64,000 nt of DNA from JAMXLO01 sp963812075 (GCA_963812075.1 CAWETN010000012.1:1-64000); one strand, 5' to 3'; shown: positions 1 to 9,395, counted from the first letter of the stretch. The notes: a model not told the origin generated them from the sequence alone. A program made the numbers and translations.

Positions 1-35
1 GGGCATCCCGGGCAGTGCGCAATCGCGTCCAACGT

Positions 36-757
36 CAGTCGGGTTGGTATGCCCTTCCATGGAAGTTCCGCTTTCGCCATGCCGCACGCCTGAACCCGTC
101 GAGCGTGATCGCTTGGAAGAATTGCCCTGTTTTGTCGTCCAGGTTTAAAGTGCTTTTCGATGTAGCTCGGATCATGCTCGATGCGCGGATTAGTCCAAAC
201 AAAGTCGGCGGTTTTGCTGTAGAAGAAGAATTACGTCATGAACTGGTCCGTATCGTTTTGATGAGCCGTGCGCGTGTGTTCGCTTCCAGATGATTTCAGT
301 TTGGAAATTCTGCTCTGCCGAAGATCGCATCCAATAAAATTTTGAGGTAATGGTCGCTGCGGGTCGCATTGCGGATAAGATATCGATCCTGTCGGCTTGA
401 GCACGCGATGTAGCTCGATCAACCGCACCGCCGTCATGGTGAGATAGGCCGTCACGTCATTCTCCCCCAAAGATCGAGCGCATGGCGTTGAGCATATTTG
501 CCGCCTCGGTATTGCCGCTATGTATCGCTTCATCGAAGGCCAGCTCGGCCCCGTCGTCGGCCGTCCGATGCCGTCCTCGAAAGCCTCGATTTGAGCTTGG
601 GACTGCTTTCCGGATGGCGCTTTGAAAATGAGGTTGTAGGTCGCGTCGGAATTGAACGGCGGATCGTAGCGGAGATCAGGTCAATCGATTCGTCCGGGAA
701 GGCTTTATGATCGCGCAGAACAGCTAGATTGTCGCCATAATACAGAGCGTTGGGCAT
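36..757 (-). pseudogene. Remnant of a site-specific DNA methyltransferase
   Basis: Reading leftwards from an ATG at 757, the blocks of an N4/N6-type DNA methyltransferase appear in the expected order. They are the N-terminal NALYYGDNLAVLRDH, the catalytic DPPFNSDATYN, then VRLIELHRVLKPTGS, WTNPRIEHDPSYIEKHF and DDKTGQFFQAITLDGF. The blocks sit in different reading frames with stops between them, so at least three frameshifts separate them (near 660, 240-300 and 130-150). The C-terminal part is missing or runs off the window. This family modifies DNA in phages and restriction-type islands. No restriction enzyme is visible beside it. The number of lesions in one gene is higher than elsewhere in the window, so true decay is likely here. 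Confidence 0.72.
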
Positions 758-798
758 GGCAGGCATCCACTTTCGCGCTGAATTGAAAACTACCATAA

Positions 799-864
799 CA
801 TGATTTGGGGCTCATTGCCGTGGCGCTCACGCGCCTGGTCGCGGCCGGGGGGTGTCAGCGATGA
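799..864 (+). pseudogene. Truncated C-terminal tail of an unidentified gene
   Basis: A short open stretch reading DLGLIAVALTRLVAAGGCQR ends at a TGA that overlaps the ATG of the next small gene (ATGA at 861-864). This overlap and the neighbouring frames suggest the last codons of an upstream gene in a phage-like operon. The rest was lost where the methyltransferase remnant abuts it. A stop lies immediately upstream at 796-798, so no start is available. No function can be given. Confidence 0.3.
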
Positions 865-1022
865 GCCCCTTGTGGACAACGCTGGCGGCTGCCGCGCTGG
901 CGGTCGTCGGGTTCATCGTCGTATCGTCGGCGCTGACCGTCTTGCCGGCCTACGCCGTTGCCATTGCGTTCGCGATCCTCGTCTCGGTCGCCGTCGACCA
1001 GATGCGCGCCAAGCCCGAATGA
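861..1022 (+). CDS. Small hydrophobic membrane protein (53 aa)
   Basis: This is a 53-residue ORF too short for usual gene callers. Residues 4-26 and 28-46 are almost wholly hydrophobic (LWTTLAAAALAVVGFIVV, then AYAVAIAFAILVSVAV), giving two likely membrane helices, followed by a short charged tail DQMRAKPE. Its ATG overlaps the stop of the preceding fragment and its TGA overlaps the ATG of the next gene at 1019, so the three look translationally coupled. Small two-helix proteins of this kind are common in prophages and integrative elements, but no family is recognised. A GTG at 852 is an alternative start. Confidence 0.5.
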   Translation: MSPLWTTLAAAALAVVGFIVVSSALTVLPAYAVAIAFAILVSVAVDQMRAKPE

Positions 1023-1324
1023 CTGATGCACAGCCCATGAAGACCATCAAGTTTGAAGACGCGCTGAAAGACTACCTTGAGGAGGTGATGCGAACGGGGT
1101 GGTACACCAAGGCGTACAAGGCCTTCGTCGAGGCGAACATCCTCAAGCTGGTGATGGAGCGCCGCCCGGTTGCCGACCCCAACGCGACCATGATGGATTC
1201 GTTCGACGCGACCGAAATGACCGAGATCGTCCGGGAGGCCGAGGCGATGACCGAGGCCTTCATGAAGTCAGAGATCGAACGGATGGCTCGCGAGTTTTAT
1301 AACCGCCTGAGGCAAATTTGCTGA
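1019..1324 (+). CDS. Hypothetical 101-aa protein, phage/island-like
   Basis: The start is the ATG at 1019 that overlaps the stop of the small membrane protein; the ORF is open further upstream, but that part is a shadow of the neighbour. The protein is mostly predicted helical and charged: KFEDALKDYLEEVMRTGWYTKAYKAFVEANI, followed by VMERRPVADPNATMMDSF and a Glu/Met-rich C-terminal helix ending in EFYNRLRQIC. It resembles small proteins of unknown function in rhizobial and related phage islands. No domain is recognised. Confidence 0.55.
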   Translation: MTDAQPMKTIKFEDALKDYLEEVMRTGWYTKAYKAFVEANILKLVMERRPVADPNATMMDSFDATEMTEIVREAEAMTEAFMKSEIERMAREFYNRLRQIC

Positions 1325-1342
1325 GGTTCCCGTCACGAAGCA

Positions 1343-1531
1343 ATGACCTCGCAGCACCTCAAATTCCTGATGACGCCGGCGCAGCACCGGGAATGGGCGC
1401 GCATCCTTCATTCGAAGGGCAAGCCCGAGAAGGCGCAGCGGCACGAGCAGCTCGCTCGAGCGATCGAGATCGTCGAGCGACGGCGGCAGGCTGAGCAGCG
1501 CCATGCCGATCCCGTGTCCCCTCTGCGATAA
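1343..1531 (+). CDS. Small basic helical protein, copy 1 of a local repeat family
   Basis: A 62-aa protein with core FLMTPAQHREWARILHS, then KGKPEKAQRHEQLARAIEI and VERRRQAEQ. It is highly basic and predicted to be helical throughout. A close copy is encoded at 3038-3244 and a degraded one at 2398-2472, so this is a locally duplicated gene. The nucleotide sequence of the core is roughly 90 percent identical to the 3.1 kb copy by eye. The helical, Arg/Lys/Gln-rich composition would fit nucleic-acid or protein binding, but no function is known. Confidence 0.55.
   Translation: MTSQHLKFLMTPAQHREWARILHSKGKPEKAQRHEQLARAIEIVERRRQAEQRHADPVSPLR
1364..1497 (+). repeat. Direct repeat copy A (with 3068-3201)
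   Basis: A stretch of about 134 bases recurs at 3068-3201 in the same orientation with an offset of 1704 bases. About 50 bases in the middle are identical. It covers the core of the small basic protein gene in both places. The repeats flank the PIN-domain gene and the inverted terminator. Recombination between them would remove about 1.7 kb. Confidence 0.75.
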
Positions 1532-1576
1532 GGCCTGTGCCGACGAGCGCGCGGTCGGCGGATGCGGACTACGCGT

Positions 1577-2190
1577 TCACCATCCTTGGCTCGCAACCAA
1601 CTCCGAGGGCCTCTGCACCGTCAGGCGCGGCAAGAGCTTTTCAATATCTGCGGCGCGTCGCAGAATGCCCTTATCGCACGTGAGGAAGGTATCGCACGCC
1701 TGCTTACCGGCGACGTATACGTGCTGCGCATCCGCCCCCTCCAGCTTTAGCTTGAGCAACGCGTCGTACTCGGGACGGTTCTCGATCAGGCCAGTATTGA
1801 TCCAAGTGCGGTTGTCACCGTAGTGGCGCATGCCCACTAGCTCATCCCATCGAACGATCTCCACCTTCTCAAGAAGCCGGAAAATCCGTTCGATAGCTGC
1901 CCGCATGCGCGTATCTTGGTAGCGCTTGATCTCCGCAAGCGTCAGCTCGGATGTGACCAGATCAACTTTTCCCTTCACCCAAGCTCTAAGCAGCCGGTCA
2001 AGGGCGTCGGACTTCGTGCAGCCTCGTCGTCCTTCGCGATCGCGGAGACGATGTTGTTGTCTAGGTAGATCTTCTTGGCACGGAAGAGATCGGCAACTAA
2101 GTATCCCGTCTGTTTTAACCATTCCTTTTCTGGACTATCAGTGCGTAAGATACCAATCGGTTCAGATGGTGTAGTCTTTGTGGTCATCAT
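1577..2190 (-). CDS. PIN-domain protein (VapC-like nuclease fold), one frameshift
   Basis: The N-terminal part from ATG 2190 reads PEKEWLKQTGYLVADLFRA then KKIYLDNNIVSAIAKDDE. After a shift near 2022 the next frame continues SDALDRLLRAWVKGKVDLV, TSELTLAEIKRYQDTRM and TFLTCDKGILRRAADIE. The spaced acidic residues (D in YLDNN, E in LAEIK, D in TCDKG) match the metal site of PIN-domain RNases, as in VapC toxins. Total length is about 203 residues, long for VapC. No antitoxin-like gene is seen next to it, so it may be an orphan or non-toxin PIN protein. The frameshift may be a sequencing error or real inactivation. Confidence 0.6.
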
Positions 2191-2397
2191 TCCACTCTCG
2201 CAGGTGCGCGGTGCGTCCTCATGGCGTACCCCATGCCTTCCTCCGAGGATTATCAGCCTCCCTCTCGGCGGTGCGTCCTTAGCATACCCCGCGCGCTGCC
2301 CGAGCGGAGGCGGTGGAGCGGGTTATTCCGGGTTGAGGGCCACCTGCCTACCCGGCCGGCGCCAGCCCACTGATCGCGCCAGCAACGTAGACTGCGA

Positions 2398-2472
2398 CTC
2401 GCCCGAGCGATCGAGCGCATCGAACGGCAGCGGGCCGAACACAATGCCGATCGCGTGCCCCCTTTGAGTTGA
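2398..2472 (+). pseudogene. Degraded third copy of the small basic protein gene (3' part)
   Basis: The frame reads LARAIERIERQRAEHNADR and then VPPLS before a TGA. This aligns with the C-terminal half of the 1343-1531 protein (LARAIEIVERRRQAEQRHADPVSPL). The N-terminal half is absent upstream, where unrelated sequence begins, so this is a fragment. Confidence 0.55.
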
Positions 2473-2479
2473 GCGGCGC

Positions 2480-2506
2480 AAAAAAAGCCCCGCGTTGAGC
2501 GGGGCT
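2480..2506 (-). terminator. Intrinsic terminator, minus-strand direction
   Basis: A perfect 8-bp inverted repeat, AGCCCCGC (2486-2493) and GCGGGGCT (2499-2506) with a 5-base loop, is followed on the minus strand by seven Ts (the A run at 2480-2486). This is a textbook Rho-independent terminator for leftward transcription, although no convincing leftward gene is seen to its right. The stretch 2191-3037 otherwise holds only the broken repeat copy and short unrelated ORFs. It also carries a pair of about 21-base imperfect direct repeats beginning GGTGCGTCCT near 2209 and 2269. Confidence 0.65.
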
Positions 2507-3037
2507 GAGTTTCGGAGGAACGTCGAACGACCGCACATGCGGGATGATCGACAAACAGAACATTAGCTCGGCCATTGCGCTTGCGATGTGATGGCGATCA
2601 CAAGAATGCGCTTTGTGCAGGAAGCGGAGTTGGGTCGGGCAGCACCGACGCGCCTCTGCGGGTGGACGGACGGGTCGTCCGGTGTGCGCGTCGATCGTCC
2701 CAGCATTGACAACCTTCCGCCCGCTTTGGCCTACTGCTCAGCCCTGCGGCGAGCGTCTCCTTAGGCCGGGCAGCGCGCGGCTCGGTCTCTCCCAGAAAGG
2801 TGGCCTGCCGTTAGCCCGCCGCAGGAGAAGAGGACGGCGGTTCAAGGCCATCAACTCGCGCTCGAGGGGGGCAGCAACCGAGCTGCCCCTCTCTCGCTCG
2901 CGGGCCGGGCGATGGGTCGGGCGGCACCGACGCCGGGTCAGCGAGGGGGTGACGGTCTGCGGGAATGCCCCCGCATTGCAACGTCGATGCAACGCCCGAT
3001 GCGTGCAGCATGGCGATGAAACGGTTACGAAGGGTAA

Positions 3038-3244
3038 ATGCCGATGATTGACGAGCCGCCACGGACATTCCTGATGACACCGGGGCAGCACCGGGAATGG
3101 GCGCGCATCCTTCATTCGAAGGGCAAGCCCGAGAAGGCGCGCCGGCACGAGCAGCTTGCACGCGCAATCGAGATCGTCGAGCGACGCCGGCAGGCCGAGG
3201 CGCAGACTGTTGCCAGCCCGCCGATCGCGCCCGCGTCCCAATAA
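3038..3244 (+). CDS. Small basic helical protein, copy 2 of a local repeat family
   Basis: A 68-aa protein: a short N-terminus MPMIDEPPRT, then FLMTPGQHREWARILHS, KGKPEKARRHEQLARAIEI and VERRRQAEAQ, then a Pro/Ala-rich tail. It is nearly identical in its core to the product of 1343-1531. An AAGGG stretch precedes the ATG at 3038; the ATG at 3044 is an alternative. The function is unknown. Near-identical DNA with different flanks argues for recent local duplication or for two insertions of the same mobile cassette. Confidence 0.55.
   Translation: MPMIDEPPRTFLMTPGQHREWARILHSKGKPEKARRHEQLARAIEIVERRRQAEAQTVASPPIAPASQ
3068..3201 (+). repeat. Direct repeat copy B (with 1364-1497)
   Basis: Second copy of the roughly 134-base direct repeat, same orientation as copy A. 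The differences are scattered and mostly synonymous in the encoded small protein, so selection on the protein may have acted since the duplication. Confidence 0.75.
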
Positions 3245-3382
3245 CAAAACCGCCGTACTCTCCGATTTGCGGACAGGAGGCGGACACACTATCGAACTCT
3301 AGCCGCCTCACCCGATAAGCACTTGCGCAAACAGCAGTTTTCCTGATCCGGCTGGGACGCCCGCTATCGTAGCAGGGGGGAA

Positions 3383-5748
3383 ATGATGACGAAACGCGCA
3401 GCTGTGGCCGCCATCGGGGAGCCCATCGTCCGCAAGGAAGATGCGGAACTCGTTACCGGGCAAGGCCGCTTCAGCGACGACGTCAACCTCCCCGGCCAAG
3501 CCTATGCCGTCATGGTGCGCTCGCCCCACGCCCATGCGCGCATTCGCGGCATAGAGGCATCCGCCGCTATGGCGGTGCCCGGCGCCATTGCCGTGCTCAC
3601 GGGCGCGGACGCGATCAAGGACGGTCTCAAACCGATCCCGCACCGGCCGATCCTCGGTCCACCCGACATCGCGCTCGGCAAGCGCGATGCGTCCGACAAG
3701 TTCCTCTCCTCCCACTGCGTGCTTGCGACCGACAAGGCGCGGTTCGCCGGCGAGGCCGTGGCGATGGTGGTGGCCGACAGTCTCGGCGCCGCGAAGGATG
3801 CCGCCGAACGCGTCACGGTCGATTTCGAGCCGTTAGCCGCGGTCAGCGAGACGATCAACGCCATCGCGCCGGACGCGCCGTTGGTTTGGGACGAGGCGAG
3901 GTCGAACGTCTGCGTCGATGCCGAGGTCGGCGATGCCGCCGCGACCGCGCTCGCATTCGAGCGCGCGACCCATATCGTGAAGCTGCAAACCTGGGTGCAG
4001 CGCGTCACCGGGGTGCCACTCGAGCCGCGCGCCGCCGTTGGCAGCCACGACCGCGCGACCGGCCGCACCACGCTTTACGCCGGCAGCGGCGGCGTCGTTC
4101 GACAGAAGCACGAACTCGCCAGCGTTCTCGACGTCCCGGCGGATCGCATTCGCGTCGTCTCCGGCGACGTCGGTGGCAATTTCGGCACCCGCAACGCGTT
4201 CTATCCCGAATTCGCGCTGGTGGCGTGGGCGTCGCGGCGCATCGGGCGGCCAGTCAAATGGACGTGCGAACGGCACGAGGCCTTCCTCAGCGACTATCAA
4301 GGACGCGATCTCTTCGTCGAAGCCGAACTTGCGCTCGATGCCGAGCGGCCGCTTTCTCGCGCTGCGCGGCTCGAACATCAGCAATGTCGGCGCGCACACC
4401 GTCTCGTTCGTGCCGCTTACGAAGGGCGTCTCGGTGATGTCGAGCGTCTACCGCATCCCGGCGGCATGGGTGCGGGCGCGGGCGGTTATGAGCAATACGC
4501 CGCCCACCAACCCCTATCGCAGCGCGGGCCGCGCCGAAGCTGATGTTCGTGATGGAGCGGCTGATCGATCTCGCCGCTACGACGCACGGCTTCGACCGGC
4601 TCGAGCTGCGGCGGCGCAACCTGATCCGCGCCGACGAAATGCCCTACATCAATCCGCTCGGCCTGACCTACGACAGCGGCGAATATGAACGCGCCATGGC
4701 TTCGGCGCTCGCGCTCGGACGCTGGGACGACTTCCCGCAGCGGCGCCGCGCGGCGGCCCGCAGCGGAAAACGCCGTGGCATCGCGATTGCCAATTATATC
4801 GAGTTCACCACCGGCGCGCCGCGAGAATGGACGAAGATCACGGTGTTGCCCGAAGGCCGCGTCGACGTGGCGATCGGAACCCTGTCGAGCGGGCAAGGAC
4901 ACCGGACGAGCTTCGCACAACTCGTCGCGGATTGGCTCGGCGTTCCCTTCGACTGCGTGAATTTGATCCAAGGCGATACCGACATCGTTCCCGTGGGCGG
5001 CGGCTCGCATTCCGGCCGATCGATGCGGCTCGCGGGCATCGTCATCGGCAATGCGTCGGACGCGTTGATCGCGAGGGCCAAGCGCATCGCCACCCACGTG
5101 CTCGAAGCCGCCGAACACGACATCGAATTTTCGCGCGGCAATTTCCTCGTCAAAGGCACCGACCGCTCCATCGGCATATTCGACGTGGCGCGCGAGGCGC
5201 TTGGCCGCAACGACTTGGCCGACGAATTGGCCGGGCCGCTGGCGGCGGAAAGCGACGAGACTGTGACGGTCGGGGGATGTCCTTACGGCAGCCACGTGTG
5301 CGAGGTCGAGGTCGATCTCGAATTGGGCACGGTCGAGATCGTCGGATACGCCGCCGTCGACGACGTCGGCCGCGCCGTCAATCCCCGCATCCTGCACGGC
5401 CAGACGCACGGCGCGATCGCGCAAGGGATCGGCCAGGCCTTGAACGAAGGCTGCGTCTACGATCGCAACAGCGCGCAATTGCTTTCGGGCTCGTTCATGG
5501 ACTACGCCATCCCGCGGGCGCTCGGTCTTCCCTCGTTTGCCACCGAGATCAGTGAGGTCCCCGCGCGGAACAATCCGCTCGGGGTACGCGCCGGCGGCGA
5601 AGGCGGCACCACGCCGGCCCTCGCCGTCGTGGTCAACGCCATCGTCGACGCGCTCAAGGAATTCGGCGTCAATCACCTGGAGATGCCGGTCACTCCCGAG
5701 AGGGTGTGGCGCGTGACTTCGCGGAAGCCGGTCTCGCTCGAGCGCTAG
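3383..5748 (+). CDS. Molybdenum hydroxylase large subunit (xanthine dehydrogenase/CO dehydrogenase family), two frameshifts
   Basis: The protein begins at ATG 3383 after GGGGGGAA and opens with the family N-terminus (GEPIVRKEDAELVTGQGRF, RSPHAHARI). The middle has the GGNFGTRN and PEFALVAWASRR segments. The frame changes near 4346 (one extra base) and again near 4540. It continues through PTNPYRSAGR, MFVMERLIDLAA, the SGQGH motif and the active-site region RAGGEGGTTPALA with the catalytic Glu. Reconstructed length, near 790 residues, is full size. This subunit binds the Mo-cytosine/pterin cofactor and hydroxylates aromatic, N-heterocyclic or aldehyde substrates. The FAD and 2Fe-2S subunits are not in the window, so they must lie elsewhere or are lost. 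The substrate cannot be read from the sequence. Confidence 0.85.
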
Positions 5749-5841
5749 AGCGCATTCGGTTGGCTCGACGGGGACAGTTGCCGCGCGTTCGGTGCGCTGC
5801 CCTCAACTCCGGCCTGCCGGGCTTTGGTCACTTTAAGATTT

Positions 5842-5913
5842 GCCGGAAGCGGGCAAGCCCGCAGCCGGCTGTCGAGAGGGTTGGGGTGGGGTCTGGCATC
5901 GCAGACCGCTCTC
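5842..5913. repeat. Intergenic double-hairpin element
   Basis: Two adjacent hairpins lie between the hydroxylase and hydratase genes. The first is GCCGG-aa-GCGGGC / GCCCGC-a-CCGGC (5842-5869, loop AA). The second has GAGAG (5874) and CTCTC (5909) as outer arms and GGTCTG / CAGACC (5890-5907) as an inner stem. Possible roles are mRNA stabilisation or attenuation, or a REP-like repeat. No U-tract follows, so it is not a simple terminator. Confidence 0.45.
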
Positions 5914-5984
5914 GCTTATTGAGTTGATGCTTTTTCTGCGCGCGGTTTCCGCTCCGCCGCAAAAGCGCTTTGGGAGGGAAATGC

Positions 5985-6728
5985 ATGTCCAGCGACATTC
6001 TCACCGCCCGCAAGGGACCGGTGCTGGAAATCACGCTCAATCGGCCGGAGATCGGAAACGCCGCCTCCGACGCCATGGCGATTGAATTGACCAAGCTCCT
6101 GCTTGGCGCGGGCGAGAGTTCCGAAATCGTGGTCCTGCGCGGGGCCGGCGAGGATTTCTGCGTCGGCCGCGAGACCATGGGCAAACGCCCGCCCGGCGCG
6201 CCGCCGGAAGCGTTCGAGCTGCGGCGGCGCAACGACGTGGTGTTCAACTGCTACGGCGCCTTCCGGCGCTGCGAAATTCCCGTGATCGGCGTGGTGCGCG
6301 GGCGCGCCTTTGGTTTCGGCTGCGCCATCGCCGCGGTCTGCGACATCACGCTTGCCGCCGACACCGCCAAATTTCAGGTTCCGGAAATGGCGCACAACAT
6401 CATGCCCACCATGGTCATGTCGGCGCTGGTCGATCGCGTGCCGCGCAAGGCCATGACCTATCTGGTGTGGTCAACCGCGGTGATCGGCCCGGCGCGGGCG
6501 CGCGAGGCCGGCATCGTGAGCGAGGTCGTGCCCGCCGCCGAGCTCGACGCCGCGGTCGATGCGCTGTGCAAGCAAATCATGCGGGCACCGCGGCCGGCTC
6601 GCGTCGGTTGCAAGGATTACGCGCGCTCCGCCTTGGACATGGATGTCGCCGGCGCGATCGAGTTCGCCCGCAGCATCCACGCGGTGATCAACTCGTCGAG
6701 CGAAATGCTCCCACAGGGACACAAATAG
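5985..6728 (+). CDS. Enoyl-CoA hydratase/isomerase family protein
   Basis: The start is the ATG at 5985 behind a GGGAGGG ribosome site; the ORF is open a little further upstream. The 247-aa crotonase-fold protein shows ITLNRPEIGNAASDAM near the N-terminus. An oxyanion-hole region follows (VVLRGAGEDFCVGRE, then GVVRGRAFGFGCAIAAVCDI). The usual Glu-rich catalytic segment reads FQVPEMAHNIMPT, which is altered from typical hydratases. It may be a diverged hydratase, isomerase or decarboxylase. It lies 11 bases upstream of the UbiD gene, so the two are probably co-transcribed with the Mo hydroxylase as a catabolic unit. Confidence 0.8.
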   Translation: MSSDILTARKGPVLEITLNRPEIGNAASDAMAIELTKLLLGAGESSEIVVLRGAGEDFCVGRETMGKRPPGAPPEAFELRRRNDVVFNCYGAFRRCEIPVIGVVRGRAFGFGCAIAAVCDITLAADTAKFQVPEMAHNIMPTMVMSALVDRVPRKAMTYLVWSTAVIGPARAREAGIVSEVVPAAELDAAVDALCKQIMRAPRPARVGCKDYARSALDMDVAGAIEFARSIHAVINSSSEMLPQGHK

Positions 6729-6739
6729 AGGCGCGCGGG

Positions 6740-8336
6740 ATGTCGAGCCGCAACGTCGATCTGGACAAGTTCCGGCTGCGCCGATTCGTCGAGCGCCTCG
6801 TCGACATGGGTGAGGTTGAGATTCACGCCGAACCGGTGCCGCTGACGGGCCTTGGCGCGATCATCGAAGCGACAGATAAAGCCCTCCTGTTCAAGCGGGC
6901 CGGCCCCGAGCAGTTGGAGATTGTTGCGAAGACCGCCGGCAGCCGGAAGCGCGTGGCTGCGGCGTTCGAAACCGGCGAGGACAAGCTCCACGAGGAATAT
7001 TTCAGGCGGCTCGCCAACCCGCAGCCCGTGGTGGAGGTGCCTTCCGACGAAGCCCCCGTGCACGAGGTAAAGATCACGGGCAAGGACGTCGACCTCACGA
7101 AGCTCCCGTTCCATCCGCAACACGCCTACGACGGCAGCTGCTATCTGAGTTCGGCCATCGACTACACGATCGATCCCACAACCGGGCGAAGGAATGTCGG
7201 GTGCCGGCGCCTGAGTCTGCGCAATCGATACGAGACCGGGACCAACGTGACCGCCCCGTCCGACCTCAAGCGCATCTATACGGCCTGCGTGGCGCGCGGC
7301 GAACGGTTGCCGATCACCTTCACCGTCGGCGCGCATCCGCTCGATTTCTTCGCCGCGACCACGCGCCAGGGCGGTGACGAGTTGTCACTGATCGCCACGT
7401 TTCGCGGAGAGCCGGCGCCGGTGGTCAAGAGCCTCACCAACGACATCCTGGTGCCGGCAGACGCTGAGATGACGCTCGAAGGCTATCTCGACGAGCGCGG
7501 CTATGCGGAACCGGAGGGGCCCTTCGGCGAATACATGGGCTATTACGGGGCGATCCACATGGACCCGGTGTTTTATTGCACCGCCATCACCATGCGCCGC
7601 AACGCGCTACATCACACGCTGCTGCATGGCTCTGCGTTCGTCCTGGACCAGACGGATAGCGCCAACATCAGTGCAGTGCGCACCGAGGCCGAGGCGATGA
7701 AGATCCTCAAGGCCACGGTGCGCGAGCCAGTTGCGGTCTATCTAAGGTCGGTGTCGGGCGGCTCCAACACGCTGCGCGTCTCGATCAAGCCGCGCGTCAT
7801 TGGAGAAGCCCGTGCCGCCATCGCGGCGCTGTTCGGCGGAATTATGAGGCTGAAGCACATCTACGTGTTCGATGAGGACATCGATATTCATGATGATCGG
7901 CTGGTCGAATGGGCGCTCGGGACGCGCTTCCAGGCCGATCAGGATTCTCGTCATCCTCCAGGGAATGCTTGGGATGACGATGGACCCCTCGCTCAACGGC
8001 CGGCGGACCGGGGCCAAGACGGGGTTCGACTGCACCAAGCCGTTCGGCCGGGACGGCGAGATTCCGCTCACCAGAAGCGCAGCCAAGGTCTTCAGCGGCC
8101 CCGCTCGCTTCCAAACCGTCGAGCAGGCGCTCGCATCGGCGCCGATGTTTTATGCCGACATCGTCGAAGCGATCGGCAGCGATGACGGACGCGAGATCGC
8201 CTGCGGATTGGATGAGCTGCGGCAGGCCGGACGTCTGGGTCGCGATCGCGACGGCCGCTATCATCTCGTCCGCTCCAAGCCGGGCGTGACCGCCATCGTT
8301 GGCAGCCTCTACCACGACCCCAATGAGGGCACGTGA
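6740..8336 (+). CDS. UbiD-family (prenylated-FMN) decarboxylase, one frameshift
   Basis: From ATG 6740 the protein shows the UbiD layout: an N-terminal domain (MSSRNVDLDKFRLRRFVERL), then ITGKDVDLTKLPFHPQHA, GPFGEYMGYYG with the conserved E, and NALHHTLLHGSAFVLDQ. The frame shifts near 7940. After it come GMLGMTMDPSLNGRRTGAKT and DCTKPFGRDGEIPLT, the signature C-terminal part. The length of about 530 aa is somewhat longer than classical UbiD and fits catabolic (de)carboxylases of aromatic acids. The enzyme needs prenylated FMN made by a UbiX partner, which is not in the window. Its neighbours suggest decarboxylation of an aryl or related acid in a degradation route. Confidence 0.85.
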
Positions 8337-8389
8337 GCCGGCGTCGCGTGGGCAAAGGGGCGGCGCCGGAATTTCGGCGCAGCCGCAGC

Positions 8390-9363
8390 GTGACGCGCCT
8401 CCCACCCTACGTGTTGCTTCTCTCCGCCTTTGCGCTGCTGCCGCTCGCGGGCAACGGCGCAGGACCTGCCGTCGCGGCCGATGCGCATCATCGTGCCCAA
8501 TCCTCCCGGCGGGGCGGGCGACATCAGCGCGCGGCTGATCGGGCAGAAATTGAGCGAAAGCCTGGGCCAGCCCGTTGTCGTTGAAAACCAAGCGGGTGCG
8601 TCGGGCTCAATCGGCATGAATATGCTCAAGCGCGCCGCGCCCAATGGCACCACCATCGGCGTCGTCATCTCGCTCGCGCAAACCATCGATCTCATCCAGA
8701 ACAAGAAGGCGTCGTTCGACATCGTCAAGGATTTCACGCCGATTACGGCGATCGCCAACAACCCGGCGGGCCTGGTGGTCAATTCCCGGATCGCGGCGAC
8801 TTCGCTCACCGCGTTCATCGATCTGGTGCGCGGGAGAGCGGGCGAAATATCCTATGCCAGCGCCGGCATCGGCACCGCGCATCATCTCTACGGGCAGGTC
8901 CTCAACAAGACCGCCGGCATCGAGATGCTGTACGTTCCTTACAAGGGCGTGACGCCGGCGCTCAACGACCTGCTCGGCGGCCACGTGCCCGCCGCGATCG
9001 TCAGCCTGGCGGCGGCATTGCCGCATATCCAAAGCGGTCAGCTCCGCCTTTTGACCGTGTTCGACACCAAGCGCTATTCGAAGCTTCCAGACGTGCCGAT
9101 CATCTTCGAGGAGGTGCCGAGCTTCGAGCCTGGACGCGCCTGGGTCGGCTTTCTCGGCGCCGCGCGACCTGCCGGCCGCGATCGCCGCACGCCTGCATCG
9201 TGAGATCGTGCGCATCCTCAATTTGGCGGACGTGCAGCAAGTGCTTAGCGACAATGGGCTCGAGATCATCGCGAACACGCCATCCGACTTCGCCCAGATG
9301 ATCGAACAGGACACCAGCATCTGGAACGCAGCGGCCATCAGCGCGGGCCTGGTCTCGCGATAG
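8390..9363 (+). CDS. Tripartite tricarboxylate transporter-type substrate-binding protein (Bug/TctC), two frameshifts
   Basis: A signal peptide (VTRLPPYVLLLSAFALLPLA) starts at GTG 8390; a GTG at 8333 overlapping the UbiD stop is possible. After a shift near 8458 the mature protein follows the Bug family pattern: PMRIIVPNPPGGAGDISARL, LGQPVVVENQAGASG, GTAHHLYGQVLN, MLYVPYKGVTPALNDLLGGHV. A second shift near 9160 leads to DLPAAIAARLHREIVRIL and a C-terminus at 9363. These periplasmic receptors bind small carboxylates. The membrane subunits TctA/TctB are not present, so this is an orphan receptor that may serve another transporter or regulate uptake of the pathway substrate. Confidence 0.8.
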
Positions 9364-9395
9364 CAGAACGATTGCGCCGCGGAATTCGGTGGGCT

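Noticed and set aside
2613..3311. Overlapping frames of 144-183 codons on both strands
   Set aside because: Arg/Pro/Gly-rich with no motif or ribosome site. The minus frames run antisense through the small repeat gene.
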